Shown here piece after piece: positions 26,190 through 37,056 of a DNA stretch of 64,000 nt (positions are counted from its first letter, which is position 1; the number at the start of each line of letters is the position of its first letter). The notes under the pieces were generated by a model that saw nothing but the letters and a program-made list of their open reading frames with translations, was not told the DNA's origin and did not search any database. A program made the position numbers and the translations under genes. This DNA is from Jaenimonas drosophilae (Eukaryota; Euglenozoa; Kinetoplastea; Trypanosomatida; Trypanosomatidae), in the NCBI GenBank assembly GCA_030849065.1, contig JASAON010001633.1, positions 62,001 through 126,000 on the forward strand. Direction: 5' to 3'.

Positions 26190-28052
26190 CAACCTACACC
26201 GCTACACAGCAACACAATCAAGACAGCGATAGGAATAGGAGAGAATGTATAGATGCATTTGCAATCATTGTCACTCGCTGATAATGTGCCTTCAAAGTGT
26301 TCTCATTGAGTGAGTGGACCCCGCATAAACAGAAAAAAGAGTGTGCAAACACAAAGTAAAAAGAAAAGGTGTGGAAGAGTTGACTGCTTGTGTGTGACAG
26401 TGTTCGTGTTTCGAGTAGTCGTGCGTACCTGATGGGGCAGGGCTCCACCCTGCAGCTAATCTGGGAAGTCCAAAATGTACAACGACACCATAGCCACACT
26501 CCGCAATTCACTGGGGGAGGGGCGAGGAAAAAACATGAAGTACAACAGCGCTGCGCTTCTGCGAGCGGAGATGCCAAGCGTGCTTTGCCAAGATAGGGGG
26601 AGGGGAAATGGCAATAAATCCGTTTTTGCGTATGCGTGTATCCGTTTGTTGATGTCGTGGTGTGTGGGGGTAGATGAGGAATATATCAACTCTTGTTCGC
26701 GTCGCGTGAATGATGGGTCCATCATCCACGCCAAAATAGGATAGCCAACTGCATATTCTTCATATTCTTGAGGGATGACTGCATTGCCCAATGGCTCCCG
26801 CACGCTATTCACTTTTTCGAGCTCCAATGAAGGAGCTGAGGACTTGACAGAAGAAGACGTTAGCCGACGTGGATGCACACCGCACACCGCTCCATCTCTC
26901 ACAAAAAGATGGATGACGCTGTGCATCTCTTCTTTTGTCGCGAGCTCACCGTTATTAGCTCTTTCTTTTGTGGTCTTTGCAAAAATGAATGAATTCTTCA
27001 CCACCAACCTCGATGTGATGCTCCGTCAGGCGGGTATGTCCCCAATTTTCCTGGCAGTGAGCAACTACGAAGAGGGAAGTTCCAAACTCAACATAAACAT
27101 GAACGGAAAAAAACATGGAAAAAAACGTGCTTGCGCACGATCTTCGTTTCACCCCCAATGAAAAAGAAAAAAAGTGCTGTCAAAGCCTCCACGTCGTCCC
27201 ACGTGACGTGGATGGCATCCCTCTCTGTGCTCCAAAACAAATGTTTATCAGCTATCCAGATATCCGGCATCTCCACGCGCCGTCGTCTGTTGAGATATGT
27301 CTGGTCACGCCTACACAACTTGTGCAGAAACACAGTTGTGCCACAAAATTGGCCGTGAACTCTAGAGAGGAAGAAGTGGCGACATTGCGCATCTCGATTC
27401 ACCGAACATAACCCAAGAAACCAGCAACAACAAAAGAATTAAATCTCTCGGGAGTAGGCATGGAAGAGGGGGTGAGTCAGAGGGTGAGGATATGGAGAGG
27501 GGAGTGACACAGGACGTACATCATGCATCTCCGTTTTCTCTTTGAATTGTTGTGTGTTTCTGAGTAGCTCGCAATTAACTGAGCATTGGCTAGCTCAATA
27601 CACAAGAGGGACGTCGAGAGGTAATATGGGAGATGTGTGTGTGTGTGACGAGCTACGCGTTACAACAGGGGGAAAAAATGACAACAGAAAAAGGAAATAA
27701 CGAAGAAGAAAACAGAACAATAAACTGGGAGAAAGGAAAAGGGCAAAAAAAGCAGGCGCGTGGAGTTTGGTGCATGCCATACTAAGAGAGTGGGTCTGTC
27801 CCCAAATTCCTCAAATTTCTGAGATGCACCAAGAAAATCCACGAGCAAAGAAGATAAATGACGAGTGAACGGTCATTTAGGTTAGGAGACTGTTGCAAGG
27901 CGTGAAAACCATGAATCAGACAAGATGGAAGTGCAAGCATCATCGATCACACGCGCCCTCAAGAAGAGGGCATCGATCGGCAAGCATCCTCTACACATAT
28001 TCCTTCATGTCTTCACAATTGCCCTGCCACGCACACGCAACGACATGCTACA
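26190..28052 (-). other. 1.86-kb gene-poor interval
   Basis: This AT-richer stretch lies between the amino-acid transporter stop and the 232-residue membrane protein. The longest ATG-started frame on the coding strand (26926 down to 26456, 156 codons) has no recognisable domain and looks unlike nearby genes. I read the interval mainly as a long transporter 3' UTR, where kinetoplastids place most expression control. No RNA gene was recognised. Confidence 0.5.
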
Positions 28053-29459
28053 TTAGATGTAGCCGTAGATGGAGGCAACAGTTCCGAACATCACAGCAAT
28101 GACTCCAGCAATGAGCAGAAGGTAGGTGGAGATGTAATGGAACCAGCCCACCTTTTCCAAGGTCCAACCACCACTGTACATGATGAAGAGGGCGGGGAAG
28201 ATGAAGCCGAGGAACCCACCACAGAAGCTGCCCACGAGACCAAAGACCATATTCACGGATGGGATCAGCAGCCCCAGTACCAGCGCAAGGACGGCCATGC
28301 TGCTGCAGATGATTGCGTTCAGCCAGAAGGGGACTGTCTTCACACTGCGGAACATGGGGAAGTGCCAGCTGAGGCAGTAGTAGACGGAGTCCCGTGTTGG
28401 CTGCATGCAAATAGCAAAGCCTACACACATCTTCACCGCAATACCAACGTAGCTGATGGCCACTAAGACATCGCTGCGGACGTTGTAATAGAGGAGGATG
28501 GAGTCGGTGATGGCATCACCAAACTCTAGGTACCCAAACACGCCAGCAAGGATGTAAAGGGAGCAGCAAACCGTCATGCTGAGGGCTGTATCGCGGGTGA
28601 GACGTGCGGGAGAGGGGCTCTTCATTTCACGGTACACCTCAAAGACGTTGGTCTGGCACAGGTACGCGAACAGGAAGAGTGAGAAGCCCACAATGGCGTC
28701 GTTGCCGCCCTTCACCATGGAGAGATGGTGAATTGGCTTTCCATCCTCAAAGCCTGTCTGAGCCGCGTGGATCACAATGACCAAGACGAAGAACATGATG
28801 CAAGACACACCAATCACCGACGCGTAGCGCAATGAGTTGATCTCCTTCGGAATAGACAGAGGAAGCATCACGCAGACCCACACAACGAAGGTAAGAAAGC
28901 GATTCCCCCAGCTTGATCGGATGAAGGAGTTCACTGAAGGTGAATCCGTAGCCCGGCTCAGCAGATCGCTGACGGAGGTCACGTAGCTCACACAGGAACC
29001 GAAGCAAAACATCCACATGTTGAAGGCTGCTAGGTAGTCCCACCCTCGTCCAAGGAGTCCGCGGGAGAGGGACTCGAAGGACGCCATCTTTCGGTTGTTC
29101 TTCTCCACCGCCCACAAAAGAATGTAAACGGAGTAAACGGTTGAGATGGTGATTGCGAGGAGGATGAGAATGGCTGTGATGATGCCGCACGCCTGAAACG
29201 CAGAAGGCAGGGCAATGATGCCACCACCTAAGGTGACGGCTGCCAGATTGAAGGCGTTGGAGAGGCAGCCGCCGTGGGGAACAAACTTATTCAGCACCTT
29301 GGAAACCGCATTCGTCGGCTTGTGATCGGTTCCGAAGATGAGGTCCTCCTCCTCCATCGACCCGGTGACGGAGAGGTCCGCGTTCTTGCGGTACCCCACC
29401 AAGGTGGGGGAATCGCCAGAGAGGCGGTCATCGGACAATGCTTCTTCTTGGTTGGCCAT
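28053..29459 (-). CDS. Amino-acid transporter, AAAP family
   Basis: The protein has 468 residues with a hydrophilic N-terminus of about 60 and some 10-11 membrane segments. TM1 carries the family motif NAFNLAAVTLGGGIIALPSAF near 64-84, where the unwound GGG/P element binds substrate. TM6-8 segments such as VGFSLFLFAYLCQTNVFEVYREM are typical of trypanosomatid AAAT/AATP carriers. These proteins take up amino acids such as arginine, lysine, proline or polyamines; the substrate cannot be read from sequence. Start ATG 29459 (preceding in-frame codon is TTG-derived). It is a single copy here, whereas trypanosomatids often carry tandem arrays. Confidence 0.92.
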   Translation of the reverse strand: MANQEEALSDDRLSGDSPTLVGYRKNADLSVTGSMEEEDLIFGTDHKPTNAVSKVLNKFVPHGGCLSNAFNLAAVTLGGGIIALPSAFQACGIITAILILLAITISTVYSVYILLWAVEKNNRKMASFESLSRGLLGRGWDYLAAFNMWMFCFGSCVSYVTSVSDLLSRATDSPSVNSFIRSSWGNRFLTFVVWVCVMLPLSIPKEINSLRYASVIGVSCIMFFVLVIVIHAAQTGFEDGKPIHHLSMVKGGNDAIVGFSLFLFAYLCQTNVFEVYREMKSPSPARLTRDTALSMTVCCSLYILAGVFGYLEFGDAITDSILLYYNVRSDVLVAISYVGIAVKMCVGFAICMQPTRDSVYYCLSWHFPMFRSVKTVPFWLNAIICSSMAVLALVLGLLIPSVNMVFGLVGSFCGGFLGFIFPALFIMYSGGWTLEKVGWFHYISTYLLLIAGVIAVMFGTVASIYGYI

Positions 29460-32009
29460 CGTGGGCAAGATTGATCAAAGAAGATGAAAGCTTCGAGGTT
29501 CAGGTGAGAGCGCGGACAGCGGGCTGGTATAGGGCCTGGAACTTGCTGTGACAAAGAAGAAGGTATGACTATGAAGAGAAGCGTAGAAGGAGAGAACAAT
29601 TCATAAGTCCCCAGATTCACGTACAACTACATTTATTCACAACATGTCAGTTAAAGAGTGGTGTCTGCGTGAGAGAGAGAGATGATTCCCTGAAGGGTGT
29701 ACCTTTTAGGTGAAGCGCTTCCTCACATCATCGACAATTTGAGTATAAATACAGAAAGGGAGGGAGGGCCTGTGTCACATCAACTTTTTTTTTTTTAGGA
29801 ATCACAATTCAAACGTTAGTTGGGTAGTTGCGTGACACAGCCACGCTTACAGAGAAAAAACAACGTCTATGTGTTAGACCTTAAGGATTCATCCAGCGGC
29901 GTTGTGGAGCGCCAAACTCAACAACAAACTACCATACCACAAAGGATCACATGCCGTCTTCATCCTACAGACGCACACGTACACACACAAAAAGGGAACA
30001 AAAACAGTAGCGTTCTTCGCCGCCTTCATCCATCCACCACAGAAAAAGGAGGGAATCACGCCAGCAACAACTTAGATGAGTGCGCAGAGATATGGTCACG
30101 CATCTCTCATCCTCTACTCTCATCACCAGAGCACAACCACGTTCTATATTCCATCAGAAGAAATAAGATCCACCAGCTAGCTCAGGTAACGGGGGTCTTC
30201 ACAACCCGCAATTGGTGCTGCGACAGCACGACCCCCAAACCATGAAGACTGCATGACAACTCAAGTGCTTCAAACGAAGGAAGTGATCCAGGCGACGACA
30301 ACGTGCAATTCAAGTAATACTCGGAAAAACGCTGATGCATCACAAAGCAGCTGACGAAGGTAGAGCCTGGGTACAACCCAATTTTTCTTATGTGCATGCA
30401 GTCATCTCCACTCATAAAGCAGGTATTCGCATCTCCAAAGAATGCATAATACTACGATGATGATGATGTTATCGCTGATGGTGTTTCCTTCCACGACAAC
30501 AGCTGCATCGTGGAAAATGCCCAACCCAACAAGGGAAAAAAAAGAAGCGAAAAGTTAACGGGCCTACTTCTACGGATGACAACACAGTATTTGTTTGCAT
30601 CCCGGCGTTTCTCCGCTCAAATCCACCCTCCCTGTGTTGTCTTCCGTTTACACAAATCAAGCTGTGCGAAAATAGAAAAAAAACTGTTTCCCTCAACGAT
30701 CCACCGGCTCCTGACGATACATATGAGAGCATTTCAGAGTCTCTTCCGTTTTCAATCGCCGAGTCTGATTCCGTGAATCGGTGCCCCAATCACATTGCAC
30801 CACTAACATTAGGACTGCTTACCAAGCACAACAATAAAACATAGAAAGAAAAAATGAAAAAAAAATGAAGAGCGTTGAGTGGGAGGAGTGCTGGAACACA
30901 CCCGCTTGGAGAACAGGGCCCACACACGTGGCGTAGCCTCGAGACCATCCGCCTCCTCAAATTCTGGTTGGCTGTGATCAAATGCCGCGGTACTTCTCTT
31001 CTTTTTCTTTCATGCCCACAATACCCAACGTACTCCACGGCGGCGACGTGTGAAACACACAAATTTGTTGAGGTGCCATTGCTACAGGACAGCCACTGCA
31101 CGCAAAGATGCCACTCCAACAAACCGACAAAGGAGCAGTCACGTACCACCATGGATGAAGGGACGAGCCACGGTGGACCTCCTTCTGATTGCTGCGCGAG
31201 TGATGCGGACAAACAACATCAAAAAGAAAGAACGAAATAAAGAAAAAACAGATATATAACAAGTCAGAAGCAAGAGAACAAGAAAAAGCAAAGACATATA
31301 GAAGGAAAAAAAAAGAAGAATCGATCTGGATATCCCCACAACATCCACACAAGTGTGGTTCATGGTGTGTGAGAAAGACCGCACGCGCTAGCCACTCACT
31401 CAGTCCAGCCGTACGACCGTTCCCTTCTTCTCTGGATGCTGCAATGCAGAGATGGAATATGGTGGTCGCGTGGGAGAAAGGTGCAAGAAGAAAAGTATGA
31501 TTGGCGAGAATGAGTGGGACAGAGTGCCAACAAGCCGGTTGAAATGATCGTTGGTGAGCGAAGACCGTCGTGATGTGGCTCCGTCCGAACAGCTTTGCCG
31601 TGCATTCAAAGGAGGGGAAAGGAGAAAAATCTTCCGTGTCCGAAGCGCCACTCTTCAGGGAAACAAAATTGACGATGAGCACGTGAAAGCTTATGGCCCA
31701 GAGGAAGGAGTTCCCATCACGTTGTTCGTCTTTCAATTTTTCTTTAGCAAAGTATAAAGAACCAACGAGAGATGAGAACGGTATAGGGAGAGAGTGAAGG
31801 GGCGTCTGCCTGCTGCGGTCGATACACGTCACCCATGCAAACCGCACATCATCCCCAACATTCTCGATGCTTTACCCATTCCCAGGGGGGGTGATTCTGC
31901 CCCTCCGCGCCTGCCCTGCCGAGAATGGGGTATTGGGAGGTGGAGCAAAGAAAAGGGCAAATGAGAGTGAGTGCAGCTCTGACCTTCCACGTTGTAATCA
32001 TTTCCTGGT
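29460..32009 (-). other. 2.55-kb gene-poor interval
   Basis: This is the longest interval in the window without a convincing gene. It contains a T13-type run at about 29785-29798 and many A-rich and CA-rich stretches. Frames up to about 290 codons exist on the - strand but lack ATG for most of their length and show no domain. It would be the 3' UTR of the zinc-finger/ubiquitin-like gene plus the 5' UTR of the transporter, or hide a non-coding RNA I cannot recognise. Confidence 0.5.
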
Positions 32010-33674
32010 TTAGAGATCCTCAATAGGAATGTCTACTCGTTCCTCAAGAGTGCTTCTGAGGTCAATTACACAGCCCTCCTCAACGCCGTACGACTGGACG
32101 GTGCGGATGTCATCCTCCATCACCCGTCCCGTGGCGGACACAATCAGTACCTGCTTAGGGGGAGCAAGGTGATACACCTGGTGGAGGTACCGTTTGAAGG
32201 TGTGGACCTTAACCGATGCCCAACCACCAAAAATCTCATAGCTTTGGTCTCCCCTGGATACGTAGATGCGGTACGCATTGGGTGCTTCGGGGCTGATGGT
32301 ACTGAAGTTAACGCTGGTGAGAGCGGTGGCCGAGATGTTCGCAGGACTTCCGCTCTCGGGCTGACTTATCTGGCCAGCAACGTGACGGAAGAGATGGGCG
32401 TGGCGCTTAACATGGCCATGGTAGCAGGGAAATAACCGGCAGGTATGCGCAAACTTGCGTTGATGCTTGCGATCGTTGATGTTGGCACAGGAACCATCCG
32501 ATGGGCAGAGGGGAAGCTCGTCACGGAAACTGCTGCGACTACTACTGGATTTCTCCGAGGGCGAGCTGCACGATACATCAAGAGCCTGGGATCTTGCAGC
32601 AGCCCCCGGTGCTGTAAGTCGCAAGGAGCTCAACGCCGAGTGGGTGCCACCAGTCACATGGTGGGAATTAGTAGTATGAGAATCAAAGTTTTGGGGTTCC
32701 GCCGGGTGTGCCGCTGCGGGGGCTCCATGATAGGTTGAGTTGTTGTTGCCAGGAACGGGTGGGGCCGAGCGCATATTTATCTGGGAATTTCTGGGGGCGT
32801 AGGTGCCACTGCTGCTGGAGTGCAGTAAATGGCTCTCACCGGGGGCCGACGTGCTTCGATAGCCGTTCGTCGATGAGTTTTGGGCGGCCATGGTAGAGGA
32901 CCCGTCAGGAAGAACAAAGTTAGGTGGTGCGTAGGTGGCGCTGTTTGTATGGTGTTGGGCCAACTGTGAGTTTCCTTGGTAGGAGTTGTAGGGGGAGCTC
33001 ATGGGAGTACTTCCGTTGCGTGGTTTGGAGTGACGTAGTGCGCTGGAGTCTACGGACACCGGCGGACTGCTGTGGGCGGGTGGTGTCATGAGGAAGGGAG
33101 AAGCCTGATTATTATTGGTAAGTGCGTTCTCTGCATACCCGTATGGTGTGGACTGCTGCATCCTTCTTTGTGGTGGGCATGATTGGGGGTACGTATGCTG
33201 CTGGTGGTAGGAGCCGTAGAGGCTGCCCTCTTCTACGGAGGAGGGCTGGGGCACTGGCCCGCCCCCCACAGGAGAGGTTGGGAAGGCGGACATTGCGGAG
33301 GGGTTGACGTGCTGGCGCTGTGTGAGCGAGGATGGAAGGCAGGGGCTGCCCCCGCCACGACGACTGTACCGCGCCTGCACGTTGGGCATGGAGTCTCCAT
33401 CATGAGGCCGTACCTGAATGGGTAAGGAACCTGGATGAGAGCCACGTGCGTCTGTCACGTCGGGAGTTGCCCGACCTCCAAGGCTGCCCACTGAAATGAG
33501 AGGACTTCCCTGCTCGCTGACGCGTCGTGTCCCAGTTTCTGCGTAGCTCCCTGAGAGGCTTGCGTTCAGTTTGTAGGGAGAGTGAGAATAGGTAATGCCT
33601 TTGCCAGACTGGCCCAGTGGTGGGGCTGAGATTTGGAGCTTCGGTGACGACTCCAGAACCGGAGAAGAGGGCAT
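32010..33674 (-). CDS. Zinc-finger plus ubiquitin-like domain protein
   Basis: The protein has 554 residues. Residues 1-385 are Ser/Pro/Gly/Asn-rich and disordered. A Cys/His cluster at about 390-431 reads C-x5-C-x7-H-x5-H-x1-C, then LFPCYHGHVKRHAHLFRH. Its first half has nearly the spacing of PBZ (poly-ADP-ribose-binding) fingers; the second half adds further ligands. Residues about 465-542 form a ubiquitin-like fold: VHTFKRYLHQVYHLAPPKQ, VSATGRVMEDDIRT and YGVEEGCVIDL align with the ubiquitin beta-grasp pattern. It ends without a Gly-Gly tail, so it is a UBL domain rather than a modifier. RNA-binding or regulatory function is possible. The start is ATG 33674, the first ATG after several T-rich acceptor candidates; the upstream frame is ATG-free. 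Confidence 0.72.
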   Translation of the reverse strand: MPSSPVLESSPKLQISAPPLGQSGKGITYSHSPYKLNASLSGSYAETGTRRVSEQGSPLISVGSLGGRATPDVTDARGSHPGSLPIQVRPHDGDSMPNVQARYSRRGGGSPCLPSSLTQRQHVNPSAMSAFPTSPVGGGPVPQPSSVEEGSLYGSYHQQHTYPQSCPPQRRMQQSTPYGYAENALTNNNQASPFLMTPPAHSSPPVSVDSSALRHSKPRNGSTPMSSPYNSYQGNSQLAQHHTNSATYAPPNFVLPDGSSTMAAQNSSTNGYRSTSAPGESHLLHSSSSGTYAPRNSQINMRSAPPVPGNNNSTYHGAPAAAHPAEPQNFDSHTTNSHHVTGGTHSALSSLRLTAPGAAARSQALDVSCSSPSEKSSSSRSSFRDELPLCPSDGSCANINDRKHQRKFAHTCRLFPCYHGHVKRHAHLFRHVAGQISQPESGSPANISATALTSVNFSTISPEAPNAYRIYVSRGDQSYEIFGGWASVKVHTFKRYLHQVYHLAPPKQVLIVSATGRVMEDDIRTVQSYGVEEGCVIDLRSTLEERVDIPIEDL

Positions 33675-34262
33675 CGGGGCGGTGGTGTTCTGGAATCGGA
33701 GGTTGTAGTAAAGAAGAGGTAGATATCCTTCGTTCCCACTTTGCGAAAAAAGCGAGTGTAGATGGAAGGGAGGATCGGTGATGATGGAACAAGCTACCAC
33801 TAGCAAATTCCACGACCACAAGAGTAACGACAAAAAAAAAAGGAGCTGGGAAAATACTTCAATTTTCTAACTCCTTCTTTGTGCTCTTTGAAGATACTTT
33901 TAAACAAGAATCAATCAAAAAACAGAAAAAGATAGTGTTCCTCTCAAAATCAGGGATTGGACGGAAGAGAGGGAGGAATGAGATGGAGACGACGCTCTCA
34001 GCTTCGCCTATGCTGAAGCGTCACGTGAGACGGACAATGGGCGTACCCGAATCCGTGCAAGTCCGATGGGAAGCACCGAAAAAGAAAAACTAGTGAGATG
34101 AGATGTGGATCCAAAAGAGAAGAGATAGAGTGCATCAATGAGTAAACAAGTGGGGAGCAGTGGTGCCACACTCATCACTGGAGTGAAACTGACATGCAAC
34201 ATCGTTTTAGGAATGGTGTGATGAATCAATCGTTCCGCTTACTATTCCACGATGAGGGTGAC
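33675..34262 (-). other. Intergenic, 588 bases
   Basis: The interval lies between the METTL25-like stop and the zinc-finger/UBL start. Pyrimidine tracts on the - strand (A-rich on + at 33831-33842 and 33915-33935) are acceptor candidates. No gene is seen. Confidence 0.5.
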
Positions 34263-36803
34263 TCACTCTCGTCGAGCAAGAATGCCGTACATTCGTGGAG
34301 AAATGGCCCCATCAAACAGCGGCACAAGCGACACAACCGATGATTTGTAAAAATCGGAGGAAGCTGACGCAATGAAAGTCTCATGGAGGAACAGCACACG
34401 ATCCAGCAGCAACAAGGATTCCACGAGATGGCACATCCACATTCGTAGCACCGTCAACCCCAAGAAGGAGGCAAAGTGCGGGCCGCAGTACTGATTCATC
34501 AACTGGGCGGGAATCTCCTTGACTTCCACGCACTCACGAATAAAGCGCTCCTGCTTGCTGCGGCAAACGGAACAGACCACACGATGCCAGGTGTACTGTG
34601 TTTGCTTCGCGGTCGGGGTGAAGATGTACTCTGCACACAGCTTCTCCACAAAAGCTGGAAAGGTGATTTCGTCTTTTTCCCGAGACAATCGTCGAAGAAC
34701 AGCTGGTTCCAAATTAGGCAGTGGCGCAAATGGGCAGGCGTGGGAACATGCTGACGGGTGCGTCAATGTGACCGGTTCAGCTTCCCACCGCTTCTGCAGC
34801 GTGGACCAGAATAGCTTGAAAAGACTCCGAAAGAAGAGAATTTTGGCAGAGCTGCGATGACCTTCTGGGGATGCGGTGCTCCACATGTCCAGCGGCTGAG
34901 TTGCTAGCAGCAATGAGATGGTATTGATATCCATGCCGCGCCGACGGATGGCGTGGCTAAAGGGAAAACCGCTGCTCGTCAGAGCATGCCAGCAGCAGCT
35001 CACGAGAAGCAGGCCTGCCGATTGGCTATTTGCAAATAACCGGCAAATGTTGGAGCCAAGATCACCACAGGTGTGCAATCCAATCATGACGGTGTTGTGA
35101 AGCGACGGAACACGCACAATGGGAAGAGTGGGAGATGGCGGGGGAAGTACTTCCACGAGGAGAGCGCGATGCCGCTCTTGGCCGAGATCTGCTGCCCATA
35201 CGGGGTTCCATGCAAGCTCCTCACCACCATCGGGGGCAAGATAGATGGCGTAGCTGTGTCGTCCTGGAAGGTCGTCCACAACCACCCGATGTAAATCACA
35301 TCCATCGTCGTATCCCACAATAGTGAAGATACGTGGCACGTCCTCCAACTCAATCACGTCTTCATCACCGTTGGTGGACGAGCTCACCATTCTCCGTACA
35401 CGCAATCGAAGACCTCGGGTAATTAAGCCAATCCGCTCCAGAGATGGTGCCTCTGCGGACGAGGTGGTCTCCTCGCCTTGGCGAGAGGCAGCGGGGATAA
35501 AGAAGTTGGCAATAATGGTTTGAACGTATTGGTGCTGTGAGTACTTCAGATTCCACTGCTCGACCTCGTTCTTGGAGGGCATCGCAGAACCATCTGCAAA
35601 TCGTTGATCTCCACCATTGGTGGCCCAGTGACTGTTGGCATGGCGCAACACCCCTTTCGAGGATTGGCGAATGAGCTTTCCGCAGGCCCGGCACTTCAGC
35701 TTCGGATCAAGTAGCAAATTCCACCCTTGTGCCAAATCACGGTCTTCGTCTGAACGGCGACTTAGCTCAACCTCCGCCACCCTTCCATGAGGGTCGGCGT
35801 CATGGGCTGTACGAACATGGCCGTGAAGCAGCGCTGCCCAATCCATGTGCTCCTCCACCCGGGCAGCTACACTGGCGGTGTGCCCGCGTTGGACGTACAA
35901 GAGGTTATCCATGTTTTCGCCACACCGCGACTCATCTCCCCCACGCATGCGTAGGCTGTACTCGAGAAGCTGACTGATGCATTCCGCTCCACGCTCCTTG
36001 TGTGCAGGATTGCAATCAATCCCCACAACCTGAAGACCATCACAAAGAGCTAATGCTCGAGACACATAACCCTTACCCTCGCCCACGTTCAGAACCGTGC
36101 GTACATCTGCATCCGACCCTGTCACTTCTGGGTGACGATGTCGGCCTTCACTCGTACAGCGTACCAAGTCAGCTACTGTGGCTCGCATGATGCGAACTTC
36201 GTGTTGCTTCTTTTCGTTCATGCCCCTGGAGAGGACAATGTTCAGGATGCGTTCGGCCGCTGCCTCTTCGGCAGAGTTGGTCGGCGGTTGCGAAGTTGTG
36301 GATGTGGCTGCACAGCAGTGGTTCAGTGTGAAGGACGCACTATCGTTTGACGTACGTCGAGTACGGCCCAACTGAAGCTCCTTCGTTCGCCGGAAGAAGC
36401 GGTGGACTCGCGCCTCCACCGTGGATGGTGCAGTTGCCGGTAGCGGAGGACCATCCCGGATCAAATCACGAAGTTGTGTAAGTGAGTCATCTGTAAAATG
36501 TGCTTGGAATCCACCACACAACTCCATCGTGGACGTAAGTTCATCCTCGGTGATGAGGGAGCCATCCAGGTGCAATGTGGATTGCCGCCACTCCTCACCA
36601 CGAACAAAGTCGAAGTACGACTCAGGATGTCGCTGAATGAGCCGTGTCTCGCGAAGAAAGGCACAGAGGTCATCCAGGTACGCATCCAATCGCTCATAAT
36701 CGATGGAAGGTGATGTGCAAGGTGATGCAGTGGCACAGCAGGAGAAGCCTTCACGGTCATGAACCGCGTAGCCTGACGGCAGCGGCAAGACGAGTCGATG
36801 CAT
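34263..36803 (-). CDS. METTL25/RRNAD1-like methyltransferase with zinc finger
   Basis: The protein has 846 residues. An N-terminal helical part is followed by SAM motif I (NVGEGKGYVSRALAL, about 233-247) and post-I acidic VVGIDCNP. The family hallmark GLHTCGDLGSN lies near 573-583, followed by LLVSCCWHALTSSGFPFS. These match METTL25 and METTL25B/RRNAD1, the Rossmann-type methyltransferases related to rRNA adenine dimethylases. A C2H2 finger (C-x2-C-x12-H-x4-H, CRACGK...HANSHW) sits inside a long insertion near 368-390. METTL25 relatives have been linked to methylation of ribosomal components; the substrate here is unknown. Start ATG 36803; the longer frame would need GTG. Confidence 0.8.
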   Translation of the reverse strand: MHRLVLPLPSGYAVHDREGFSCCATASPCTSPSIDYERLDAYLDDLCAFLRETRLIQRHPESYFDFVRGEEWRQSTLHLDGSLITEDELTSTMELCGGFQAHFTDDSLTQLRDLIRDGPPLPATAPSTVEARVHRFFRRTKELQLGRTRRTSNDSASFTLNHCCAATSTTSQPPTNSAEEAAAERILNIVLSRGMNEKKQHEVRIMRATVADLVRCTSEGRHRHPEVTGSDADVRTVLNVGEGKGYVSRALALCDGLQVVGIDCNPAHKERGAECISQLLEYSLRMRGGDESRCGENMDNLLYVQRGHTASVAARVEEHMDWAALLHGHVRTAHDADPHGRVAEVELSRRSDEDRDLAQGWNLLLDPKLKCRACGKLIRQSSKGVLRHANSHWATNGGDQRFADGSAMPSKNEVEQWNLKYSQHQYVQTIIANFFIPAASRQGEETTSSAEAPSLERIGLITRGLRLRVRRMVSSSTNGDEDVIELEDVPRIFTIVGYDDGCDLHRVVVDDLPGRHSYAIYLAPDGGEELAWNPVWAADLGQERHRALLVEVLPPPSPTLPIVRVPSLHNTVMIGLHTCGDLGSNICRLFANSQSAGLLLVSCCWHALTSSGFPFSHAIRRRGMDINTISLLLATQPLDMWSTASPEGHRSSAKILFFRSLFKLFWSTLQKRWEAEPVTLTHPSACSHACPFAPLPNLEPAVLRRLSREKDEITFPAFVEKLCAEYIFTPTAKQTQYTWHRVVCSVCRSKQERFIRECVEVKEIPAQLMNQYCGPHFASFLGLTVLRMWMCHLVESLLLLDRVLFLHETFIASASSDFYKSSVVSLVPLFDGAISPRMYGILARRE

Positions 36804-37056
36804 TTTTTGCAGGGCTACTTGATGCAACACAAGAACAGAAAACGCAAGTTGGAAATGGAGAGTTCAGTGCAGGATGTCACATCCACAGCAACAAGAAAGA
36901 AGCTGCAAGGGTGCCTCAAAGGATGGATAGACAGACATGTTAACGATACAGACACGATCACCTTCCCCCCGCCACACACACACACACCAAATGGGGGTGT
37001 GATGAGCTGCCAACTTCCACTGAACTCAAGAGACACACCGTGCCACTAACATGAGC

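Noticed and set aside
26456..26926. 156-codon ATG-started frame on - in the 1.86-kb gap
   Set aside because: No domain or acceptor-ATG pairing that stands out, and the composition resembles the surrounding UTR. Could be revived by ribosome profiling.
30978..31847. 289-codon open frame on - in the 2.5-kb gap
   Set aside because: It begins with GTG and has no ATG for most of its length. Phe/Ser/Leu-rich sequence reflects T-rich UTR.
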